DNA from: Chloroflexota bacterium
Lineage (GTDB): Bacteria > Chloroflexota > Dehalococcoidia > SM23-28-2 > RBG-16-64-32
Reading direction: 5' to 3'
Assembly: GCA_029262695.1 (NCBI GenBank)
Contig: JAJCYV010000016.1
Span: 1-64,000, forward strand
DNA: 64,000 nucleotides
In this document: piece after piece, positions 19,033-27,671 of the stretch
Layout of the letters: every line of letters starts with the position of its first letter
How positions within the stretch are numbered: the first letter of the stretch is position 1
Translations under genes and position numbers: made by a program
Notes under the pieces: model-generated
Database searches by the model: none
Seen by the model: only the letters and a program-made list of their open reading frames with translations
What the model was told of the DNA's origin: nothing

Positions 19033-19061
19033 ATTGTAGGATTCGTACCTGTTGCGGGCAA
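19033..19061 (-). promoter_or_regulatory. valS promoter
   Basis: On the minus strand TTGCCC (19061-19056) and TACAAT (19038-19033) are separated by exactly 17 bp, a good sigma-70-type promoter. It predicts a leader of about 35 nt before the valS ATG at 18991, too short for a T-box. Confidence 0.65.
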
Positions 19062-19165
19062 GGCTCGCAGTATCCACACGCGCACGCCGTCAGCGCCTTG
19101 ACCCCTCGATTGCGCCCGGCGTACCTTTGGCGTGGTCGCGCCCCGAACCGCGCCTCTACGCACCC

Positions 19166-20032
19166 ATGGGTTACTGGTTCCGCATTGGTGACTTCGAGCT
19201 ACTGGTCGTCAGCGACGGCGTAATACGCCAGGACGCCGGCGCTACGTTCGGCCTTGTCCCCCGCGTAATGTGGGAGAAGTACGTGCCGGACATCGACGAC
19301 AAGCACCGCCTGCCCGTTGGCCTGAACTCGCTCTTCATCCGCGGTGGCGGCAAGACGGTGCTCGTCGATACGGGTTGTGGCGACAAGATCACGCGGTCAC
19401 CCGGCGCGATGGACATCGAGCACACGGGAACGCTGCTCGATAACCTGCAGGCGGAGGGCGTGGCGGCGGAGGATATTGACATAGTAATAAACACGCATCT
19501 CCACTTCGACCACTGCGGCGGCAACACCGTCGTCGACGACGGGACGCTGCGGCCGGCGTTCCCGCGCGCGCAGTACGTCATCCAGAAGGGCGAATGGGAG
19601 GCCGCGACGCACCCGAACGACCGTACCCGCGGCACGTATCTGGCGGAGAACATCGAACCGCTGGAGGCGGCCGGGCAGGTCGACCTGGTGGAGGGCGACG
19701 CGGAAGTCCTGCCGGGTGTGCGCATGGTTCGCGCGCCGGGCCACACGGATGACCACGTCGTCGTCGAGGTGGAGTCCGGCGGCGACTACGCGCTCTACAT
19801 CGGCGAACTATCGCAGCATCCGGTTCAGCTGGAGCGCCTCGCCTGGATCAGCGCCTTCGACACGATGCCGCTCGTATCGCTGGAGACGAAGAAGCGCTTC
19901 GTCGAGAAGTCGATCGAGAAGGACGCGACGATCGTCTCGGTGCACCACGGGTATCCGGGGGTCGGCCGCGTCAGGCTGACGGACGGCAAGCGCAAGTGGG
20001 AAGAGATAAACGAAAACGGAGCGGTTTTGTGA
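19166..20032 (+). CDS. Metallo-beta-lactamase fold hydrolase
   Basis: 288 residues from ATG 19166; the longer reading to 19052 lacks family similarity and overlaps the valS promoter region. The metal-binding motif THLHFDHCGG (HxHxDH), the APGHTDDH motif and the late SVHHGYPG histidines define the fold. The N-terminal GYWFRIGDFELLVVSDG resembles the N-acyl homoserine lactonase/RNase Z-like MBL proteins that begin with a regulatory-sounding strand pair. The substrate cannot be assigned. It stands alone between valS (divergent) and the tRNA gene. Confidence 0.88.
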   Translation: MGYWFRIGDFELLVVSDGVIRQDAGATFGLVPRVMWEKYVPDIDDKHRLPVGLNSLFIRGGGKTVLVDTGCGDKITRSPGAMDIEHTGTLLDNLQAEGVAAEDIDIVINTHLHFDHCGGNTVVDDGTLRPAFPRAQYVIQKGEWEAATHPNDRTRGTYLAENIEPLEAAGQVDLVEGDAEVLPGVRMVRAPGHTDDHVVVEVESGGDYALYIGELSQHPVQLERLAWISAFDTMPLVSLETKKRFVEKSIEKDATIVSVHHGYPGVGRVRLTDGKRKWEEINENGAVL

Positions 20033-20040
20033 CCGCTCCG
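20017..20040. terminator. Hairpin over the stop codon of the MBL-fold gene
   Basis: CGGAGCGGT (20017-20025) pairs perfectly with ACCGCTCCG (20032-20040) around a 6-nt loop that contains part of the stop codon. There is no T-run on either side, so its function as a terminator is uncertain. Confidence 0.4.
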
Positions 20041-20138
20041 CTCGTCGGTAGCCCAATCGGACTAAGCTCGCTGACTAAGACGATGTCAGTTTACTACCGT
20101 CCCCTCACGAAGTCACGACTTCTGCGTCACATCGGAGG

Positions 20139-20212
20139 CGCCCCGGGTGAGACTCGAACCCACATCTTCGTCTTAGTCAGAAACGTGCTTTCTCCTATTA
20201 AGCTACCGGGGC
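20139..20212 (-). tRNA. tRNA gene, anticodon GAC read as Val
   Basis: The minus strand folds as a cloverleaf: acceptor GCCCCGG/CCGGGGC, D arm GCTT/AAGC with a GG-containing loop, anticodon stem CGTTT/AGACG with loop CTGACTA, 5-nt variable loop, and T arm GTGGG/CTCAC with loop TTCGAGT. CCA is not encoded. Anticodon GAC would read Val codons GUC/GUU. Base 37 is T where Val tRNAs have a purine, which is odd. A possible promoter, TTGCCC-18 bp-TAGGTT, lies just upstream on the minus strand (about 20244-20221). Isotype is less certain than the tRNA call. Confidence 0.7.
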
Positions 20213-20257
20213 GCAGGCATAACCTACTCGGCGATATCGAGGCAGGGCAACAACCAA

Positions 20258-21367
20258 ATGTCACCTGAGACCGAGACCCTCCTCCACACGCCGCTGCATG
20301 GCGAGCACGTGGCGCTGGGCGCGCGGATGGTGCCGTTCGCCGGCTGGGAGATGCCGGTGCAGTACGCGGGCATCGTCGAGGAACACAACGCTGTGCGCGA
20401 CGCGGCCGGCATGTTCGACGTCTCGCACATGGGGTGCTTTGAGGTCCACGGGCCGGACGCCGGCCGCTTCCTGCGCTACGTCAGCACGTGGGACGTGACG
20501 GGCCTCGCTCCGGGCGCGGGCCACTACGCCGCGGCCTGCCGCGAGGACGGCGGCATCCTGGACGACGTCTACGTGTTCCGGCTGGAGGACGAGCGCTGGC
20601 TGATCGTGGTCAACGCCTCCAACGCGCCGAAGATGCACGACTGGATGGCAAGCCACGTCGCGCAGTTCGACGCGAGCCTCGTAGACCGCCACCGGTCGAC
20701 GGCGATGATCGCTGTGCAGGGCCCGGACGCGCTCGCCCGGCTCGACGCCGTGGCCGGCGCGGACTTCATGCGCTCGCTCAAGCCGCGGCGCTGCGCCGAG
20801 ACGGACTGGAACGGGCACGCGCTCTTCGCCTCGCGCACCGGCTACACGGGCGAAGACGGGATGGAGCTCTTGATCGACGCCCCCGGCGCTCCGGCGCTCT
20901 GGCGCGCCTTGCTCGAAGCCGGTGTCACGCCGTGCGGACTCGGCGCCCGAGACACGCTTCGCCTGGAGGCGGCGCTCCTTCTCTACGGCAACGACATCGA
21001 CGAGGCAACGAACCCGTTCGAGGTCGGCCTCGACTGGGTCGTCACGCTCGACGACGGCGCGGACTTCCTGGGCCGCGATGCGCTCGTCGGGATCGAGGAA
21101 CGCGGCGCCGGGCGTCAGATCGTTTGCCTGCGGGCACTCGGTCGCGGCATTATGCGACACGGGCACGCCATCCGCAACGGCGGCGCCGGCGTTGGCGTTG
21201 TCACGAGCGGCGGCTTCTCGCCGACGCTCGGCGTCAGCATCGGACTCGGCTTCGTCCCGCCCGCACTTGGCGAGACAGGAGGCCGGCTGGAGGTAGACGT
21301 CCGGGGAAAGCCGCTGCCGGTCGAGGTCGTGCCGAGGCCGTTCTACAAGAGACCGAAAAAGAGCTGA
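20258..21367 (+). CDS. gcvT: Aminomethyltransferase (glycine cleavage T-protein)
   Basis: Transfers the methylene group from the aminomethyl-lipoyl H-protein to tetrahydrofolate and releases ammonia. 369 residues, normal length. Visible: [18 protein letters not shown] near the start, [30 protein letters not shown] (folate-site region), [22 protein letters not shown] and the C-terminal barrel [22 protein letters not shown]. First of four gcv genes; gcvH starts 28 bp downstream. No glycine riboswitch was recognised upstream. Confidence 0.96.
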   Translation: MSPETETLLHTPLHGEHVALGARMVPFAGWEMPVQYAGIVEEHNAVRDAAGMFDVSHMGCFEVHGPDAGRFLRYVSTWDVTGLAPGAGHYAAACREDGGILDDVYVFRLEDERWLIVVNASNAPKMHDWMASHVAQFDASLVDRHRSTAMIAVQGPDALARLDAVAGADFMRSLKPRRCAETDWNGHALFASRTGYTGEDGMELLIDAPGAPALWRALLEAGVTPCGLGARDTLRLEAALLLYGNDIDEATNPFEVGLDWVVTLDDGADFLGRDALVGIEERGAGRQIVCLRALGRGIMRHGHAIRNGGAGVGVVTSGGFSPTLGVSIGLGFVPPALGETGGRLEVDVRGKPLPVEVVPRPFYKRPKKS

Positions 21368-21395
21368 TCCGAGGGATCCGTCTGGAAGGAGACGC

Positions 21396-21785
21396 ATGGT
21401 CAGCCCATCTGAACTCAAGTACACTAAGGATCACGAGTGGGTGCGTGTGGAGGGTGACACCGGGACGATCGGTATCACGGACTACGCGCAGGACCAGCTG
21501 GGCGACATCGTCTTCGTCGAGCTGCCCGCGGCCGGCACTGCTATCGCTGCCGCCGAGAAGTTCGGCGAGATCGAGTCCGTCAAGGCGGTGTCCGAGCTGT
21601 TCGCACCGGTCTCCGGCGAGGTGACCGAGGCCAACGACAGTCTCGCTGACAGCCCCGAATCGGTGAACGACGATCCGTACGGCGACGGCTGGATGGTCAA
21701 AGTGCGCTTCTCGGACGCGGCGGAGCTGGACGGACTGATGTCAGCCGACGAGTACGAAGCCTTCATCGAGGCGGAGAGCGCCTGA
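21396..21785 (+). CDS. gcvH: Glycine cleavage system H-protein
   Basis: Lipoyl carrier protein, 129 residues. The lipoylated lysine is K63 within [20 protein letters not shown]-like sequence (ESVKA motif). [20 protein letters not shown] marks the N-terminus. The TGA stop overlaps the ATG of gcvPA (TGATG), showing coupled translation. A GGAGACG ribosome binding site precedes its ATG. Confidence 0.97.
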   Translation: MVSPSELKYTKDHEWVRVEGDTGTIGITDYAQDQLGDIVFVELPAAGTAIAAAEKFGEIESVKAVSELFAPVSGEVTEANDSLADSPESVNDDPYGDGWMVKVRFSDAAELDGLMSADEYEAFIEAESA

Positions 21786-23101
21786 TGGCCTCCTCCCCGC
21801 ACCCGTACATCGCGAACACGGACGAAGACCGCCGCCGCATGCTGGACGCCGTCGGCGTCGCCTCGTCCGACGAGCTCTTCGCGGACATCCCGCTTGAGTT
21901 CCGCATCGGCGGCCTTGACCTGCCGTCTGCGCTTTCGGAGCTAGAGCTGACGCGCGAGATGGCGGACCTGGCGCACAAGAACGTCGTTGCGGCGAACGGC
22001 ACGGCGTCGTTCCTCGGCGCCGGCGCCTATCGGCACTTCATCCCGAGCACCGTCGCGCACGTGGTCAGCCGGGGCGAGTACGCCACTGCCTACACGCCGT
22101 ACCAGCCGGAGATCAGCCAGGGCACGCTGCAGACGATGTTCGAGCTGCAGTCGCTGACCTGCGAGCTGACGGGCATGGACGTCGCCAACGCTGGCATGTA
22201 CGACGGCGCCAGCGCCCTGGCCGAGGCCTGCCTCATGACCTGTCGCATCACCGGGCGCGAGCGCATCGCGGTCCACAGCGGCGTGAACCCGGACTGGATC
22301 GAGGTCGTTCGCACGTACGCGTTCGGCCCCGGCCTGGCGGTCGACGTCGTCGGCGACACAGGCGCCACGGACCAGCACGCCTGCCTCGCCGTTCAGCAGC
22401 CGGCGTTCCTCGGCGGCCTGGAGGACGTCTGGTCGCTCGGCGAAGCGGCGCGGGCCGCCGGCGCGCTCTACGTCGCGGCCGTCGATCCGATATCGCTGGG
22501 CATGCTTACGCCGCCGGGCGGGTACGGTGCCGACATCGCCGTCGCGGAGGGGCAGAGCCTGGGCTGGCCCGTGAACTACGGCGGCCCCTACATCGGCCTC
22601 TTCACGTGCAAGAGCGACTACGTACGCCAGATGCCGGGCCGGATCGTCGGCCGCACGATGGACCTCGACGGCCGCACCGGCTACGTGCTCACGCTGCAGA
22701 CTCGCGAGCAGCACATCCGCCGCGAGCGGGCGACGTCCAACATCTGCACGAGCCAGCAACTCGTCGGTCTGGCGGCGACGGTCTATCTGGCGACGGTCGG
22801 GAAGCACGGCCTGCGCACGATCGCCGAGACCTGCTACCACAAGGCGCGCTATGCGGCTGCTCAGATCGACGCGCTCGCGGGCTACTCCGTCGACCTGTCG
22901 AAGCCGGCCTTCAAGGAGTTCGTCGTAGGCTGCCCTAAGCCACCGGCCGAGATCAACGAACGCCTGCTCGAACGCGACATAATCGGCGGCCTCGACGTCT
23001 CGCACCTCGTCGAAGCCGGCATGCTCGTCTGCGTCACGGAGATGAACACACGCGAAGACATCGACAGGTTCTGCGATGCCCTGGCGGAGGCCGGACGATG
23101 A
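21785..23101 (+). CDS. gcvPA: Glycine dehydrogenase (decarboxylating) subunit 1
   Basis: N-terminal half of the split P-protein, 438 residues. Contains YTPYQPEISQGTLQTMFELQ, MDVANAGMYDGASALAEA, NYGGPYIGLFTCK and PGRIVGRTMDLDGRTGYVLT, typical of the alpha subunit of two-chain P-proteins. This half lacks the PLP lysine, which sits in subunit 2. The stop overlaps the gcvPB start as ATGA. Works with gcvPB to decarboxylate glycine. Confidence 0.96.
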   Translation: MASSPHPYIANTDEDRRRMLDAVGVASSDELFADIPLEFRIGGLDLPSALSELELTREMADLAHKNVVAANGTASFLGAGAYRHFIPSTVAHVVSRGEYATAYTPYQPEISQGTLQTMFELQSLTCELTGMDVANAGMYDGASALAEACLMTCRITGRERIAVHSGVNPDWIEVVRTYAFGPGLAVDVVGDTGATDQHACLAVQQPAFLGGLEDVWSLGEAARAAGALYVAAVDPISLGMLTPPGGYGADIAVAEGQSLGWPVNYGGPYIGLFTCKSDYVRQMPGRIVGRTMDLDGRTGYVLTLQTREQHIRRERATSNICTSQQLVGLAATVYLATVGKHGLRTIAETCYHKARYAAAQIDALAGYSVDLSKPAFKEFVVGCPKPPAEINERLLERDIIGGLDVSHLVEAGMLVCVTEMNTREDIDRFCDALAEAGR

Positions 23102-24597
23102 CCATGACGGACGAATACGTCTCCCTCGACCCGCAGTCCGACCCGTCGCCCGCCGGCGTCGGCGGGAAGCTGACCTTCGACCGCAGCAGCTCCGGGCGCA
23201 AGGGCGTCGTACTGCCGGCGCTCGACGTCCCGGAGTCGCCGCTGCCGGACGAGCGCTTTCTGCGGGACGATCTGCGGCTGCCGGAGATGGCGCAGAACGA
23301 GATCATCCGCTACTTCGTGGGGCTCAGCCGGCTCAACTACAGCGTGGACACCGGCTTCTATCCGCTTGGCTCGTGCACGATGAAGTACAACCCGAAGGTG
23401 AACGAGGACGTCGCCGGCCTGCCCGGCTTCGCCGCCGTCCATCCGCAACAGCCGGCGACGACGGTGCAGGGCGCGCTCGAACTCCTGTACGAGCTGCAGA
23501 CGTGGCTCTGCACGATCACGGGCATGGATGCGGCAGGCCTGGCGCCGGCCGCCGGCGCGCAGGGCGAACTTTCAGGCATCCTCATGATCAAGGCCTACCA
23601 CCAGGGCCGTGGCGACAGCGCGCGCCGCAAGGTGCTTGTGCCGGAGTCCGCTCACGGCACGAACCCGGCGACCGCCGCGATGGCCGGGTTCGACGTCGTC
23701 TCCGTGCCGTGCGACGCCGACGGCAACGCGGACAGCGGCTTCCTCGCCGAGAACATCGACGAGACGGTCGCCGGGATGATGTACACGCTGCCCTCAACGC
23801 TCGGCCTGTTCGATCGCGAAGTGGGCCGGATCGCCGAGATGCTGCACGCCAACGGAGCGCTGCTCTACGGCGACGGCGCGAACCAGAACGCCTTCCTGAG
23901 CCGCGCGCGCTTCGGCGACATGGGCTTCGACGTCGTGCACCTGAACCTGCACAAGACGTTCTCGACTCCGCACGGCGGCGGCGGCCCCGGCTCGGGCCCC
24001 GTCTGCGTCAAGTCGCACCTCGCGCCGTACCTGCCCGCCCCTGTCGTTTCGTCCGAGGGATCAGGCTTCAGCCTGACACGCCCGCCGAAATCGATCGGTA
24101 AGACGATGGCGTTCCACGGCAACTTCGGCGTCCTCGTCCGCGCGCTCACCTACATGAAGTCGCTCGGCGGCGACGGACTGCGCCACGTCAGCGAGAACGC
24201 CGTCATCAACGCCAACTACGTGCAGGCGCGGCTCAAGAGCGCCTATAAGCTCGCCGTCGACCGGCCGTGCATGCACGAGGTCGTTCTTTCGGGCTCGTTG
24301 CAGAAGAAGCGGGGAGCGAAGACGCTGGACATCGCCAAGCGCCTGATCGACTATGGCTTCCACCCGCCGACGATCTACTTCCCGCTGATCGTCGATGAGG
24401 CGATGATGATCGAGCCGACCGAGACGGAGAGCATCGAGGCGCTGGACGCCTTCTGCGACGCGATGCTGGCGATCGACCGCGAGTGCACGGAGACGCCGGA
24501 GATCGTGAAGTCCGCACCCACGAGTGCGCCGCTCCGCCGTCTGGACGAAGCGACGGCGGCCCGCAAGCCAGTGCTGCGCTGGCAGCCTTCGGCGTAG
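23098..24597 (+). CDS. gcvPB: Glycine dehydrogenase (decarboxylating) subunit 2
   Basis: C-terminal, PLP-bearing half of the split P-protein, 499 residues. The PLP lysine is K286 in NLHKTFSTPHGGGGPG. Also visible: GFYPLGSCTMKYNPKVNE, SAHGTNPATAAMAGF, and the C-terminal HEVVLSGS and PTIYFPLIVDEAMMIEPTETES. The split form is common in Chloroflexi, Firmicutes, Thermus and archaea. Followed after 60 bp by the aminotransferase gene. Confidence 0.97.
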   Translation: MTMTDEYVSLDPQSDPSPAGVGGKLTFDRSSSGRKGVVLPALDVPESPLPDERFLRDDLRLPEMAQNEIIRYFVGLSRLNYSVDTGFYPLGSCTMKYNPKVNEDVAGLPGFAAVHPQQPATTVQGALELLYELQTWLCTITGMDAAGLAPAAGAQGELSGILMIKAYHQGRGDSARRKVLVPESAHGTNPATAAMAGFDVVSVPCDADGNADSGFLAENIDETVAGMMYTLPSTLGLFDREVGRIAEMLHANGALLYGDGANQNAFLSRARFGDMGFDVVHLNLHKTFSTPHGGGGPGSGPVCVKSHLAPYLPAPVVSSEGSGFSLTRPPKSIGKTMAFHGNFGVLVRALTYMKSLGGDGLRHVSENAVINANYVQARLKSAYKLAVDRPCMHEVVLSGSLQKKRGAKTLDIAKRLIDYGFHPPTIYFPLIVDEAMMIEPTETESIEALDAFCDAMLAIDRECTETPEIVKSAPTSAPLRRLDEATAARKPVLRWQPSA

Positions 24598-24657
24598 GCG
24601 TCGTTCCAGCGGCCTGCCTGCGGTAAAGTGGGGCAACCACGTCTCGAAAGGTGAACA

Positions 24658-25851
24658 ATGACCACTGAACCGCTTGGCGAACTGAACCTCCCGCACCGGC
24701 AGCTCCTCGGCCCCGGGCCGTCCAACGTCCACCCGCGCGTCTATCGCGCGATGATGCAGCCGGTCATCGGCTACCTGGACCCCGTATTCATCCAGCTCAT
24801 GGACGACACGCAGAGGCCGCTGCGTACTGCCTTCCGCACGGAGAACGACATGACGATGGCGGTCTCCGGTACCGGCACCGCCGGCATGGAGGCGGCGATC
24901 TACAACATCACAGAGCCGGGAGACAACGTCATCGTTTGCGTGAACGGCTTCTTCGGTACGCGCATGGCCGACATGGCGAAGCGCTGCGGCGCCACCGTCT
25001 TCCCGGTCGAGGCCGACTGGGGACGCATCATCGAACCGGAACAGATCACTGAGGCGCTGAAGAAGGCCGGCCGGACGAAGGCCGTGATGATCGTGCACGG
25101 CGAGACGAGCACCGGCATCCTGCAGCCGCTGGAAGAGATCTCGCGCATCACGCACGAAGCCGGCGCGCTCCTCCTCGTCGATGCCGTCACCAGCCTCACC
25201 GGCTGCGAGCTTCGGATCGACGACTGGGGCATCGACGTCTGCTATGCCGGTACGCAGAAGTGCCTGTCCGGCCCGCCAGGCATGGCGCCGCTGACGGTCA
25301 GCGAGGCGGCGATGCAGGTGATCCAGAACCGTAAAGAGCCGGTCTCCAGCTTCTACTTCGACCTGAACATTCTCGGGCGCTACTGGGGCGGCGGCACCAC
25401 GCGCATGTACCACCACACGCCGCCGATGACGATGCTCTACGCACTCCGAGAAGGGCTCCGCATCGTGCTCGAAGAAGGAGTCGAGGAACGTATCGTCCGC
25501 CACAAGCGCAACGCCGATGCGCTCACGGCCGGCCTGGAGGCGATGGGTCTGACGCTGCACGCGCCGGAGGGCTATCGTCTGCCACCGCTGACGACGGTTC
25601 GCGTGCCCGAAGGCGTAGAGGAGCGAAAGCTGCGTCAGGGGCTGCTGCAGGAGCACAACATCGAGGTCGGCGGCGGCATCGGTGACCTGGCGGGGCAGAT
25701 CATGCGCATCGGGCTGATGGGCTACAACTCCACGCCGCAGAACGTGCTCGGTCTCCTCTTCGCGCTCGAAACGGAGCTCCTCAAGCACGGCGTTGGCCTG
25801 GACAAGGGCGCCGGCGTCGCGGCGGCCGTGCGCTTCTACGACGAGGACTAG
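24658..25851 (+). CDS. Alanine/serine-glyoxylate-type aminotransferase (class V)
   Basis: PLP enzyme of the AGXT/SGAT group, 397 residues. Family marks: LLGPGPSNVHPRVYRAM at the N-terminus, VSGTGTAGMEAAIYN, HGETSTGILQPLEEI, VDAVTSLTGCELRIDDW and the PLP lysine K201 in YAGTQKCLSGPPG. GGGTTRMYHHTPPMTMLYAL matches the active-site arginine region. Placed right after the gcv genes, it probably links glyoxylate or serine to glycine, feeding glycine cleavage. A purine-ureidoglycine or phosphoserine role cannot be excluded from sequence alone. Confidence 0.9.
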   Translation: MTTEPLGELNLPHRQLLGPGPSNVHPRVYRAMMQPVIGYLDPVFIQLMDDTQRPLRTAFRTENDMTMAVSGTGTAGMEAAIYNITEPGDNVIVCVNGFFGTRMADMAKRCGATVFPVEADWGRIIEPEQITEALKKAGRTKAVMIVHGETSTGILQPLEEISRITHEAGALLLVDAVTSLTGCELRIDDWGIDVCYAGTQKCLSGPPGMAPLTVSEAAMQVIQNRKEPVSSFYFDLNILGRYWGGGTTRMYHHTPPMTMLYALREGLRIVLEEGVEERIVRHKRNADALTAGLEAMGLTLHAPEGYRLPPLTTVRVPEGVEERKLRQGLLQEHNIEVGGGIGDLAGQIMRIGLMGYNSTPQNVLGLLFALETELLKHGVGLDKGAGVAAAVRFYDED

Positions 25852-25927
25852 CTCGCTAATGTGACCGCTGTCTCTTTTCACTCTTCTTAGCGCGCGCTAG
25901 AATCCGCTCCAGACAGAAGGAGGAGAC

Positions 25928-26398
25928 ATGGCAACTAACGAAGACATCATCCAGGCTCTCGAACTGACGGTGCGGGAAGGCAAGCGCACGACGTCGCTGT
26001 TCGCCGAGGGCGAATGGGACGCTAAGCGCGAATCCGGCTGGACGCCGAGGCAGGTTTACTGCCACCTGGCGTCGACGGCGAAGATCGTGCCGCAACTCGG
26101 CGCGGGCCTGCTAAACGCACCTGAAGACGCGGACATCGCCGCCGGCATGGACATCAATGCTATGAACGCACAGGCGGTCGGCCAGATGGAGAACCTGGAG
26201 CCCGGCCAGATCATGCAGGCGTTCGAGACCAACTACGCCGAGCTGATCGAGTACGTGAAGGGCCTGCCGGACGAGCAACTGAAGGCCAGGCGCCGCTTCC
26301 TCTCAGACAGCGTGCCGATCGCGGACATCCTCGCCAGCGCGATCGGACTGCACGGCATCCACCACGTGTACGAAGCCTGCGTCCGCGCCGAGGACTAG
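25928..26398 (+). CDS. DinB/maleylpyruvate isomerase-like four-helix protein
   Basis: 156 residues, mostly helical. WTPRQVYCHLASTAKIVPQL and a late IGLHGIHHVYEAC supply histidines in the spacing of the DinB-like metal-binding fold. No enzymatic partner is obvious. A strong ribosome binding site (AGAAGGAGGAG) and a TAGAAT -10-like box at 25900-25905 precede it. A second DinB-like gene lies at 38455. Function unknown; members act in thiol transfer or remain uncharacterised. Confidence 0.75.
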   Translation: MATNEDIIQALELTVREGKRTTSLFAEGEWDAKRESGWTPRQVYCHLASTAKIVPQLGAGLLNAPEDADIAAGMDINAMNAQAVGQMENLEPGQIMQAFETNYAELIEYVKGLPDEQLKARRRFLSDSVPIADILASAIGLHGIHHVYEACVRAED

Positions 26399-26402
26399 GC
26401 GC

Positions 26403-26816
26403 CTGCCAGAGCTCTCCGGCAAGCGCGCAATCGTCCTCGGCTCAGAGACCGCCCTCGGCCGCGAGTGCGCCGAGGCGCTGGCGAACGCTGGCGCGATTCT
26501 GGCGCTCGTAGCCTCAACTGTGGACGCGGACGCCGCGTTTCGAGTGCAGCGCCTGGCGCGACGGCTCGCCGCGGCGATGAGCCAGTCGATCGATGGCTCG
26601 AACAAGGCGGCGCTGCGCATCATGGTGCGGCAGGTCGGCAAGTCGCTGGGCGGGCTCGACGCCGTCGTCGACGCGACCGGCGTTGAGGCGGTCCGCGGCA
26701 TCGCTGAGCCGATCGCCCAACGGGAGATGGCCCGGACGGGCGGTGGCGTCTACGTCGTGGCCGATGACGCCGGTGTAGTCGTCAGTGCGGTTGCAGGCGA
26801 GAAGCCGCAGCCGTAA
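26403..26816 (+). pseudogene. Short SDR-like reading frame without a standard start
   Basis: The frame encodes LSGKRAIVLGSETALGRECA followed by AEALANAGAILALVAS, a clear SDR Rossmann start, then VGKSLGGLDAVVDATG, but ends after about 138 residues, before any YxxxK site. No ATG, GTG or TTG precedes the Rossmann motif; the first usable codon is CTG 26403, about 9 bp after GAGGA. GTG 26520 would cut off the nucleotide-binding part. It adjoins two full SDR genes. Either a decayed SDR or a short SDR-derived protein with a CTG start; third-position GC is coding-like. Confidence 0.55.
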
Positions 26817-26861
26817 GCTGGGCCCGCCTGAACAGCCGTCGCAGCGTAGGGAGGAGGCCCC

Positions 26862-27671
26862 ATGTCCGTCCTCGATAAGCTGAACCTGATTGGCAAGGTG
26901 GCGATCGTCACCGGCGCCGGCCGCGGCCTCGGCCGGGCGATGGCGCTGGCCCTCGCCGCCGCCGGCGCGGACCTCGTAGTCACCGCTCGCACCCACACGC
27001 AGATCGAAGAGACGGCTGACCTCGTCCGCGCGAAGGGCCGGCCGGCGCTCTGGGTCTCCTGCGACGTCACGGACTCAAGCTCCGTGAGAGCGATGATCGA
27101 CTCAACGATAGCGGAGTACGGACATATCGATATTTTGGTCAACAACGCCGGCGGCGCCACGCCCGGCATGGACCACACGCTGACCGAGATCGATGACGAA
27201 CAGTGGCGTGTCGGCCTCGACACAAATCTGACCGGCGCCGTGCACTGCTCTCGCGCGGCGGTCCCGCACATGCTCGAGGACGGCGGCGGCAAGATCATCA
27301 ACGTAACGTCCGGCTTCGGGTTTCGGGCGGCCCGTGACAACTTCATCTACACTTCGGCCAAGGCCGGCCTCGTCAACTTCACGCGCGCGCTGGCGATGAC
27401 CTACGCGCCGGAGATCCAGGCCAACCTGATCGCGCCCGGCCTCTTTCCTCACGACAACCAGGCGATGATCGAGTGGTGGCGCGAGGGCAAGTACACGCCG
27501 ATGGGCCGCCTGGGCAAGGACGAGGAACTCGGCCCGCTGGTCGTCCTCCTCGCCTCGGGCCTGACATCCTACATGAACGGGCAGGCCATCGTGCTTGACG
27601 GTGGTGGGCTCGCCGGTGGCCACGCCCCAACTGGCTTCGCGCCCGTCGTGCCGCTCCCGGAGGCTTCGTGA
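26862..27671 (+). CDS. SDR family oxidoreductase
   Basis: Classical short-chain dehydrogenase/reductase, 269 residues. Cofactor motif TGAGRGLGRAMA, NNAG motif (LVNNAGGATPG), and catalytic Y163/K167 in YTSAKAGLVNFTRALAM are present. The C-terminus ends with the GQAIVLDGGG signature and a short extra tail. The TGA stop overlaps the next SDR start (TGATG), so the two are co-translated. Substrate unknown; clusters with other SDR and CoA genes, suggesting a 3-hydroxyacyl or alcohol substrate. Confidence 0.92.
   Translation: MSVLDKLNLIGKVAIVTGAGRGLGRAMALALAAAGADLVVTARTHTQIEETADLVRAKGRPALWVSCDVTDSSSVRAMIDSTIAEYGHIDILVNNAGGATPGMDHTLTEIDDEQWRVGLDTNLTGAVHCSRAAVPHMLEDGGGKIINVTSGFGFRAARDNFIYTSAKAGLVNFTRALAMTYAPEIQANLIAPGLFPHDNQAMIEWWREGKYTPMGRLGKDEELGPLVVLLASGLTSYMNGQAIVLDGGGLAGGHAPTGFAPVVPLPEAS

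Noticed and set aside
18992-19165. T-box leader for valS
   Set aside because: The promoter leaves only about 35 nt of leader, and no T-box core motif was seen.
20033-20257. Glycine riboswitch upstream of gcvT
   Set aside because: No paired aptamer motifs were found; the interval is mostly occupied by the minus-strand tRNA.
24061-25881. 606-codon open frame on the minus strand
   Set aside because: Lies fully antisense to gcvPB and the aminotransferase, both with strong family motifs. GC-rich codon bias commonly keeps such frames open.
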